From NCBI GenBank assembly GCA_963693365.1, contig CAVNZM010000008.1, forward strand, positions 434,001 to 498,000: a DNA stretch of 64,000 nt. The letters run 5' to 3'. Of this stretch, positions 56,880-64,000 are shown one piece after another (positions within the stretch are counted from its first letter, which is position 1; each line of letters begins with the position of its first letter). The notes beneath the pieces were generated by a model, which saw only the letters and a list, made by a program, of their open reading frames with translations, was not told the DNA's origin and did not search any database. The position numbers and the translations under genes were made by a program. The stretch is from Amoebidium appalachense. Lineage: Eukaryota; Ichthyosporea.

Positions 56880-57854
56880 CCCCCCTCCCCCCCCCCCCCC
56901 CCCCCCCCCCCCCACACACCAGGTTCTCGAACAACTCACAGGCACTGTTGAAGGAGTATATGGTGGTCTGGAGGCCGTCTTAGCCCATTACAACGGCACA
57001 CGGCCAGGAATCATCAACATGAGCACAGGGGGGAGCTATTCCTATTGGCTTAATCATAAGGTCGGGGAGATGGTCAAGAGGGGCATACTGGTGGTGGCTG
57101 CGGCAGGTAACGGGGCCACGGATGCATGCGGCATATCACCGGCATCAACACCCGAGGTTTTGACTGTGGGGGCATCGGAGTTGGGCGATTTGGTGGCATC
57201 ATACTCTAACTGGGGCAGGTAAGAAAAGGGGTGGGGGAGGGGGGGGAGAGGGGGGAGGGGAGGGGGGGCTGGGGGGGGGGGGGGGGGGAGAGGGGAAGGG
57301 GGGGATCGGTTGGATATTCATCTGCGGATGACACATAAAGCTTATTGTTGTTTGGTTACAGAACTAGGAGCTTATCTTTGTAAATCTTCGGCAAATGTAA
57401 TACCTATGCATGCGCATGCCACTTTCACATATAATAAACGCTGTGCATTGTTGAGACATGTAACCCCTATGGATGCTAATGCCACATATAACCCCCATGC
57501 ATGCTAACACCACATACAACCAACATGCATGCTAACACCACATACATCCATAATCCCCTATTCATGCTACTACCACATATAGCCCCCGTGCACGCTAACA
57601 CCACATACATCCCCCTTGAATAACCCCACTGCATGCTACAGGTGTGTGGACCTGTATGCCCCCGGCACAGGCATCTGGTCCACCGTGCCCACCACTTTCC
57701 TCCCCCCCACTGGCCTGAGGGCTGCCAGTGGCACCAGCCAGGCTGCCCCCCATGTGACTGGCGTGGCTGCACTGTTCCTGGGTGCTTTCCCTGGCGCTAC
57801 ACCCGGACAGGTATGCATGCACGCATGCAGGCACACAGATACGGCACACACACG

Positions 57855-57886
<32 letters not shown>

Positions 57887-58722
57887 CAGATGACAGACAC
57901 ACAAACGAGCAAGCACACGGCGGTACGCGCACACGCACACACACTGCACACATTGCACACCTTTCAACCGGAACTCTCCGTCCTCCCCGTCCTCCCACCC
58001 CCCCCCCCCCCCCCACCCCACCACCACCACCACCACCATAGTCCCCATCCCCTGCCATTCTCTTTTCTATCATGTCGGCAGGACACCATCAGAAACGAAA
58101 TAACGAGACAGAATTTGTGGACGGCACCTCTGCTGCTGCATTTGATTGGCCCTGTTGGTGCCATGACCCTACGACTCAGTGGGTAGGATGAGTTCATCCC
58201 TGATATGCAGATTCGATCACCTTGTCTAGTCGCCTCCTGCAAATAAGCCTACACACTATGTCCTACCACCACATCTTACTCATCCCTCCCTCCCCCCCCT
58301 CCCCCCCTCCCCCCCACAACACCAACACCTGGGTCCATTGCCACCCCACTTACACCCCCCCCCCCCCCCTCCCCCCACAGACACAGGAGGCCATTCTTGG
58401 GAGTGCACAGGCAGACCGACTGCATGGACTTAGCCCCATCACATACACCGCCAACCTGCTGCTGAGTGCAAACCTTAAACCAGTCATTATTAGCCCCACA
58501 CAGCACACAGTCACACAGACACGCACAGGGAACACAGTCACACAAACGGTCACAGAGAGCACAGTCACACAGGGCGCAGTCACACAGACAGTCACGCAGA
58601 CAGTCACAGAGAAACCAGCCACACAGACAGTCACGGTGACAGAGCAGTGCACACAGATACCACCCACGGACTCAAGTACCCCGGGGGAATTCAATACGAT
58701 GACAACAATGTTGCATGCGTGA
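52872..58722 (+). CDS. Secreted proteinase-K-like subtilase (peptidase S8), seven exons
   Basis: A serine endopeptidase with signal peptide (first about 21 residues, [12 protein letters not shown] core), an I9-type propeptide ([11 protein letters not shown] to VVAVEEAQ) and an S8 domain. Exons: 52872-53123, 54859-55093, 55831-55938, 56305-56363, 56923-57218, 57642-57810, 58381-58722 (stop TGA); all phases agree, 486 residues. Catalytic residues: Asp163 in YVLDTG (codon split across exons two and three), His193 in GHGTHVAG, Ser349 in [12 protein letters not shown], with oxyanion Asn281 in AAAGN. GTSQ replaces the more usual GTSM. After the catalytic domain comes a Thr/Val/Gln repeat tail ([12 protein letters not shown], residues about 418-470) ending in CTQIPP. 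The neighbouring monooxygenase gene runs towards it. Function is by family: propeptide-inhibited secreted or vacuolar protease. Confidence 0.94.
53130..54850 (+). repeat. Intron 1 of the subtilase gene, mostly simple repeat
   Basis: G runs 53171-53246, (AC)n and (GA)n 53623-53690, about 78 bases of (AC)n at 53770-53847, (AC)n(CT)n 53980-54070, C runs 54190-54222, 54603-54622, 54719-54746 and 54799-54827, with a C-then-A junction at about 54747-54769. Confidence 0.9.
56640..56920 (+). repeat. (AC)n and poly(C) before subtilase exon 5
   Basis: AC repeats with GCGC variants, then about 35 C, ending CACACACCAG at the 56923 acceptor. Confidence 0.92.
58089..58186 (+). other. Skipped exon-like segment
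   Basis: A CGGCAG acceptor is followed by an open stretch ([13 protein letters not shown]...) that stops at TAG 58184-58186. Exon 57642-57810 joins exon 58381 directly in phase 0 and restores the proteinase-K C-terminal pattern, so this segment is not needed; it could be an alternative terminal exon. Confidence 0.25.
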
Positions 58723-58739
58723 TGCCTGGGCGATAGTGC

Positions 58740-58971
58740 GCGGGGGGGGGGGGGGGGGAGGGGGGGGGGGGGGAGGGGGGGGGGGGGGAGAAAGACGAAT
58801 ACATGGCCTGGGAGTTCAGACCAGGGAGATTTTGATGAAAAGTTTGGGAGTAGAGGCGGGAATGCGGAGATTCAAACAAGCGCAACACTCTTCAAAAAAT
58901 ACCACAGCCATAGATGCACAATGTCAGGCACACACACACGTGCATGTTCGCGCACGCACCCACACATACAC

Positions 58972-59033
<62 letters not shown>

Positions 59034-59038
59034 TACAC

Positions 59039-59115
<77 letters not shown>

Positions 59116-59330
59116 CACATTTCACACACACACTGCACATTCCGAGCACACACACACAGCCACACACCCAGCACACATAAACACACACTCACACGTGCCC
59201 TTGGTCAAGCATACCACATGCACGAATACAAGTATTTGCTGTACACTTGAGCCAAGAGCACAAACAACCACAAACAGCCAGGTCACACCTCTTAGACACT
59301 AACTTCCATATTTGCACCTTTAATTTTTAA
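58740..59330 (+). repeat. Intergenic G runs and (AC)n between convergent genes
   Basis: G tract 58741-58789 and about 140 bases of (AC)n at 58974-59113, interrupted once by AGATACACG. Confidence 0.93.
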
Positions 59331-59331
59331 C

Positions 59332-59337
59332 TTTATT
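59332..59337 (-). terminator. Candidate polyadenylation signal of the monooxygenase gene
   Basis: AATAAA on the - strand (TTTATT on +), 308 bases past the downstream-most proposed stop codon. Confidence 0.35.
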
Positions 59338-59644
59338 TCGTAGAAATACAGCACATATGTACAGATACCCCTACTCTGTGGGGTAGTAAACATGTAAACA
59401 ACACACTGGAAATTGTGTAATTTTCGGTAGTGGAAGTGGTTTGAATTTCAGATGAAACTGTGTAAATATGTTGATCAAGAGTGATTAAGTGTACATGATG
59501 AGAATAAGACTGTGTTTTGTACAGCCTGGGCATTGCAGACTAAAAACCCGATTAAAAAAAAAGACCTTATAAATGTTGGTGCCCCGCCCCCCCCTCCCCC
59601 CACCCCCCCTAGGACAGGTATCCAAGGGTCGATGTGGTTGGCCG

Positions 59645-61622
59645 TCATATATCAAGTCCTCTAACCTGCATTTTGTGCAGGGTGCCTAATATTACTTTGC
59701 TCTACATTACATCTTCCCCCCCTTTCCCCCCCCCATCCCCTCCCCCTCCCCCCCCCTCCCCCCCCAAAACACGCACACCTTACGACCCCCTCACACTCTC
59801 CATGATGCGTGCAGCAGCCTCCCTCAGTTTTCCCCCACCACCCACCACCCCCCTCCATCTGTGCCATCCACAGGGCCACCACTGCCCCCACAACGATTAA
59901 CCCCCACCCTCCAAACCAACCACTCTTGTCCTTGCTGCCTGCCTGCTGCTGCCCTGGACTGGTGAACGGTGCAAACATCTCCGTGTTCATCTGGAGGGGT
60001 GGGCGGGTAGTTGGGGGGGGGATGAAGATAAATGTGTGGTATCTACTAACAAAGACGATAATAGAGGAGGGAGGGGAACCGGGGGGGGGGGGGGGGGGGA
60101 GTTTCCAAAAAGATGAACGGAGAATATGGAGCAATGACCGAGCAGGCCCCGGAAAGGGCTGGCTACACGTGTCAATTAACAGATGCTTTCATGGGCCTGA
60201 GTGCCGTGGGCCCAGTCAACTATCAGGGGTGAGGGGGGGAGGGGCGGGAGAGAGAGAGACGGGGGGGGGGGGGGGGGGAAGGGGTGCCCGCAGGCGGGGA
60301 GAGGGAGGGACGAGAGAGAGGGGGGAGGGAGCGGGAGGGGGCAGTGATTGAATGTGGGTGTAGATGTCCGTGTGTGGAGGGATAGGGGGGAGGGGGGGGA
60401 GGCGGGGAGAGGGTGTGTGTGTGTGTGTGTGAAAAGGGGAAGGTGTGGACCGAGGGAGGAGGGTGAAGTGAGGTGTGGGGACGGTTGAAGGGGAGATCAA
60501 GGTAGAGCAACGAAGCGTGCAAGGCAGAGACATGATGGGAAGGGCACTACGTAATTTTCAAAGCCCATCACATCCAGGTACCCACCTTGATGATGGCATC
60601 ACGTGCACCAGGCCATGCCCCATGGCCCCTCAGGCGATACTGGGTGGGTGTGCTTGGCCCCACCATGCACAGCCACCACACATACGGGTCGGTGGCAAGC
60701 AGCCCAGCCAGAGAGGGCCTGCAGCCAATCTCCCCGGCCAGGTCCTCCATGTAGGGCAGGTAGTCCACCTGCGCTATCTTTAGCACACGGCACTAAAAAT
60801 AGACGTCTGGGCACCATGTAGGGCAAGGGCTGCCTGTCCTAGCATTCAGAGTCCTCCAAAGTCAACCCACGGCATGCTCCTCCCCCCTCCCCCCCCCTTC
60901 CCCCCCCCCTCCCCCCCCCCCCCCCCCCCCCCCCGGCTTCTCATACGCATGTACGCACAGCAAACACACACACAGTTACACATCCACCGGCCCACCACCA
61001 ACACACACACGCACACCCTCTGTGTTTTAATCCATCATATGCCACCTTGCCACACACCTGTATGGTGTGCCTCTTTGACTGCACATATCTCTTAGCCATA
61101 TCACTCTTGTACCGATCGATCCACCGGTCCATGCTTTCTAGGTCGGGTAGTGTGACCCGGCCCGACCAGACTGCACAAGCCCAGCGACACTGCATCTCAC
61201 TCATAGGCATGATGGCACCTAGGGGCTGGATCATGCCAGAAAATGCCAGACTGGTGTAGCGCACAGGAAATACGTTCTTGTACAGCCGCACGTGGTTGTC
61301 CTGGCACACAAAGCCCGTGGAAGGGTCTAGAAATGGAACGTCGATCTGGTAGCCCGTGCACAAGATCACAGCGTCGCACGTGACCTGGGTGTGAGTATGC
61401 ATGTGTGTGTGTGGAGGGGTAGGGGTGTGTGTGTGTGTGTGCAGGTGTAGTATTGGTACGCATGTGGGTTAGCATTGTGTGTCTGTGCGAGAATGGAGAG
61501 GCTTGCACACAAACAGAGAGAAAGAGTTTCGGAAGGGGTCTCGAAGAATTTTTGGGTTCTGCATGCTAATATGGGTTACCATCACGCACGCACGCACACG
61601 TGCGCGCGCACGCACACACACA

Positions 61623-61702
<80 letters not shown>

Positions 61703-62780
61703 CGTACGGACACACACACACACCTCCGATCCGTCCTCGCAGACCACCCCCGTCTGTGTGAAGCATCTTATGTCAGGGCGCACACACACACTGCCCGTGA
61801 TGATGCGTCCTATCAACTCCCCTGCCCCCCCATGTGTCCTGTTAGTCAACCGCCCTTCACACTGTGAAACATGCTGCTCTAGAGGGTACACTTCCATATA
61901 AGGCAAGTCACACACCTAGCGTGGCACCATGCACCCTGAACAAGAAAACGACTTTACCCCAATGGGCTGCAGGCATGCATGCAACCAATAGGAACCAAGC
62001 GGCCTGTGCTCACTTGCTTGTTTGCAGTGTTATAAATTGTATTCCGTAACTTCAAGGATCTTATGGTGCAGAGGATGGCATTCTGAGCAGAGGGGCATGA
62101 TAGAGATCTTCATCAACATGGGGGCATATTAAAGGTTGATATTTCATGGGGCAACATCACGAGGTATTCTTTCAAGGGAACTTGGCGGATTTTGTCCTTA
62201 AACGGGGGGGGGGGGGGGGAGAGGGGGGGGGGGGGGGGGGGAGGGGGGACAAAGAGTTATCATCCCGGGGGAGGATGGGGGTGGAATAGATATATCTCGC
62301 GAAGGAGTTTAGCACAGGAATTGTGTGACTGAAAGACAGAGAAGATCTATAAACTTACAGGAAGGACAGGTTAAGGAGCAAGGGTTCAATATAGACTATG
62401 TACCCCGTCAGACTAGCAAAATTTAGCCGCCACCAGCTTATATTGCAATGATATATGACGTCACACCGATTTACTACCATCAGAGTCACATAACATCGGT
62501 CAAAGTCACATAACATCTTAGCCGGCGGCGACTAAATTTTGCTAGTCTGACGGGGTACATAGCCTGTTTTGAACCCTTTCACCTAAAGGTATTAATGCAC
62601 TGCAAGCATAGACGAGGATGCTATTTATAGCCCTACCGTTGATGGTGGGGTGGGCCCGGAACATTCCATGGCGGGGGCTGATGCCTAATTTGGAGGTGTC
62701 CCCCCAGTGCAGGCGGAGCGTAGACTGGGCCAGAAACTGCCGCACAAAAAGGGGCAGAAGGCTCATGAGCCGGCAATTTC
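59645..62780 (-). CDS. Flavin-containing monooxygenase, C-terminal half; 5' exons outside the window
   Basis: FMOs oxygenate soft nucleophiles (N or S) with FAD and NADPH, usually at the ER membrane. Exons in gene order: 62637-62780, 61724-61821, 61058-61384, 60586-60768, 60172-60219; phases agree throughout. The first ends AHPTIN and joins GELIGRIITG (family: HPTVNDDLPNRIISG). The third contains CDAVILCTGYQID, the FMO ATGY region, then FSGMIQPLGAIMPMSEMQCRW (21 residues in that motif, one split site omitted here) and AKRYVQSKRHTIQ. The fourth reads VDYLPYMEDLA, GPSTPTQYRL and WPGARDAII. The last reads LTGPTALRPMKASVN and TGA at 60172-60174. Optional exons 59784-59990 and 59645-59665 would add a membrane-spanning tail. 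FAD and NADPH GxGxxG motifs must lie beyond 64000 because exon 62780 starts with a two-base leader. Confidence 0.92.
59784..59990 (-). CDS. Alternative monooxygenase exon with a transmembrane segment
   Basis: Acceptor CTCCAG at 59991, donor GTAAGG at 59783, 207 bases, both ends phase 0. It reads MNTEMFAPFTSPGQQQ, a Lys/Asp linker, then the hydrophobic helix WGLIVVGAVVALWMAQM. It could follow exon 60586-60768, or follow 60178-60219 by way of a GTTAAT donor, and be closed by exon 59645-59665 (VRGLDI, stop). A C-terminal hydrophobic anchor is typical of FMOs, which favours it being real. Confidence 0.45.
60225..60480. repeat. G-rich low-complexity intron
   Basis: GGGA-rich sequence with G runs at 60260-60278 and a short (GT)n at 60413-60430, between the last two canonical monooxygenase exons. 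Confidence 0.8.
61600..61722 (+). repeat. (GCAC)n tetranucleotide repeat at a donor site
   Basis: About 75 bases of GCAC units flanked by (AC)n. On the gene (-) strand this is GTGTGT(GTGC)n starting directly at the donor of exon 61724-61821. It is the same tetranucleotide as the 29.8 kb tract on the other strand. Confidence 0.93.
62380..62578. mobile_element. MITE-like element with about 55-bp terminal inverted repeats
   Basis: The left end, AAGGGTTCAA then CTATGTACCCCGTCAGACTA and GCAAAATTTAG, is repeated in reverse complement at 62524-62578 with only a few mismatches. The roughly 90-base centre has a short direct repeat (AGTCACATAACATC twice) and no ORF. It lies inside the 61822-62636 intron of the monooxygenase gene. 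Flanking target duplication is not evident. Confidence 0.85.
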
Positions 62781-62861
62781 CTGTGGGTGTGGTGGCCTTA
62801 TTAGCAGTTGCTTTATTTGGCTATTTGCTAATGACCGGGGGAGAAGGAGGAAGGGGGGAGG

Positions 62862-62975
62862 GGGGGGGGGGTAGGGGGATGGGTGTTATTTGCTTGCATG
62901 CAAAGAGGGTGTGTGTGTGTGTGTGTGTGTGTGCGTGTGTTTGTTTGTGTGTGTGTGTGTGCGCGCGCGAGCGCG
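62862..62975 (+). repeat. G run and (GT)n
   Basis: G-rich 62850-62880, (GT)n 62909-62935 and 62945-62960 with a GCGCGCG interruption. Presumed monooxygenase intron. Confidence 0.9.
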
Positions 62976-63000
62976 TGCGGGTGTCCCCACCTCTTCCCTG

Positions 63001-63200
63001 CCTTCATCATTATTGTCAATAGTATTATCATCCGATTATCATCATCATTATTGTCAATAGTATTATCATCATTATCATCATCATTATTGTCAATAGTATT
63101 ATCATCATTATCATCATCATTATTTGTCAATAGTATTATCATCATTATCATCATCATTATTGTCAATAGTATTATCATCATTATCATCATCATTATTATG
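63001..63200 (+). repeat. 36-bp minisatellite of ATC/ATT triplets
   Basis: Five copies of a unit with TGTCAATAGTATTATCATC followed by ATTATCATCATCATTAT. TGTCAATAG starts at 63014, 63052, 63089, 63125 and 63161 (spacing 38, 37, 36, 36). Confidence 0.95.
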
Positions 63201-63439
63201 GCGTCTGTGTGTGTATGTACTAAAGCCCAGCACCGTGTGCAGGCTGGGAGGGAAGGAGGCACCTGTTAGAGGGGCATGGTGACTGCACGTGGATATGCCT
63301 GTGTGTGCCTGCATGCGCTGTGCGGCACAAACGGGCCGGGGGAGCAAGTAAGGGAGAGTGCATACATGAGAGGGTGGGGGGAAATACCGAAATGATCGAG
63401 GGGCACACCACCAAGCACCCAGCGGGGGGATATCCAGGC
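63201..63439. other. Unique spacer between minisatellite and satellite
   Basis: GC-richer unique sequence. No exon of the monooxygenase gene recognised on the - strand. Confidence 0.5.
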
Positions 63440-64000
63440 TCCACTGCGCGTGCTGAGATATATCTGCAGGGATATGTGTGAGATATAATGTGCGTCCTGA
63501 GATGAACCTGGATGGGCACATATGAGATATACTGAGCGTGCTGAAATATACCTGCCTGACATATGGTATATATTGCCGGTGCTGAGATATATCTGTGTAT
63601 GTACACATGAGATATACTGAGCGAGCTGAAATATACCTGCCTGACATATGGTATATATTGCCGGTGCTGAGATATATCTGTGTATGTACATATGAGATAT
63701 ACTAAGCGTGCTGAAATATACCTGCCTGACATATGGTATATATTGCCGGTGCTGAGATATATCTGTGTATGTACACATGAGATATACTGAGCGAGCTGAA
63801 ATATACCTGCCTGACATATGGTATATATTGCCGGTGCTGAGATATATCTGTGTATGTACATATGAGATATACTAAGCGTGCTGAAATATACCTGCCTGAC
63901 ATATGGTATATATTGCCGGTGCTGAGATATATCTGTGTATGTACATATGAGATATACCGTGCAGGTTGAAATATACCTGCATGACATATGGTATATATTG
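63440..64000 (+). repeat. 85-bp satellite with half-unit and dimer structure, continuing past the window
   Basis: TTGCCGGTGCTGAG recurs at 63573, 63658, 63743, 63828 and 63913, and again at the window edge, exactly 85 apart. Each 85-bp unit consists of a 44-bp and a 41-bp half with matching GCTGA(G/A)ATATA(T/C)CTG starts. Units alternate between two variants (ACACATGAG...GAGCGAGC and ACATATGAG...AAGCGTGC), giving a 170-bp higher-order period. Half-units with more divergence occupy 63440-63570. Confidence 0.95.

Noticed and set aside
63220-63987. 255-codon - strand frame across the 85-bp satellite
   Set aside because: The unit has no stop in any - frame, so openness is a property of the repeat; no gene signals.

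Overview
This window is nuclear DNA from a eukaryote. All multi-exon genes have spliceosomal GT-AG introns, several proteins have animal-type relatives (a TBC1D5-type Rab-GAP, a flavin-containing monooxygenase), and there is no bacterial-style gene packing. I cannot name the species; an intron-rich unicellular relative of animals would fit, but that is inference. A large share of the sequence is simple repeat: poly(G)/poly(C) runs of 20-60 bases, long (AC)n/(GT)n, (CT)n, (GTGC)n and (AAT)n tracts. These create hundreds of spurious Pro/Gly/His-Thr/Cys-Val/Ser-Leu/Glu-Arg reading frames, which I ignored.

Layout. 0.7-14.2 kb (+): a TBC1D5-like Rab GTPase-activating protein in about 18 exons, with introns filled by simple repeats and two copies of a C-tailed dispersed repeat. 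14.2-18.3 kb: no complete gene; a fold-back inverted repeat, one orphan first exon and a (CT)n desert. 18.36-19.55 kb (+): a 5'-truncated but still open reverse-transcriptase ORF. 19.5-24.8 kb: low-complexity sequence and more copies of dispersed family A. 24.9-25.5 kb (+): a TATA/CCAAT promoter and a possible small gene. 25.6-32.3 kb: no gene seen; a striking 431-bp inverted-repeat element built from palindromes, and a 240-bp (GTGC)n tract. 32.99-39.21 kb (+): an eight-exon gene for a Cys/His-rich protein I do not recognise, with one apparent single-base frame break. 39.2-41.8 kb: a dispersed repeat, no gene. 41.81-42.81 kb (-): an intronless Ser/Thr kinase of CAMK-like type. 42.9-51.8 kb: CCAAT clusters, giant (CT)n and (GT)n tracts, retroposon family B and a TATA-driven micro-ORF made of a 13-bp repeat. 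52.87-58.72 kb (+): a secreted proteinase-K-like subtilase with all catalytic residues. 59.64-62.78 kb (-): the C-terminal half of a flavin-containing monooxygenase whose 5' exons lie beyond the window. 62.9-64 kb: a 36-bp minisatellite and an 85-bp satellite with 170-bp higher-order structure.

The genes do not form a pathway; they are ordinary, independently promoted housekeeping or secretory genes. The unusual material is the DNA between and inside them: simple repeats placed against 3' splice sites, a SINE-like tail that supplies a splice acceptor, several inverted-repeat elements, and nested satellite repeats. Exon borders were deduced by eye from splice consensus, phase agreement and protein-family resemblance. 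No alignment or database search was run.
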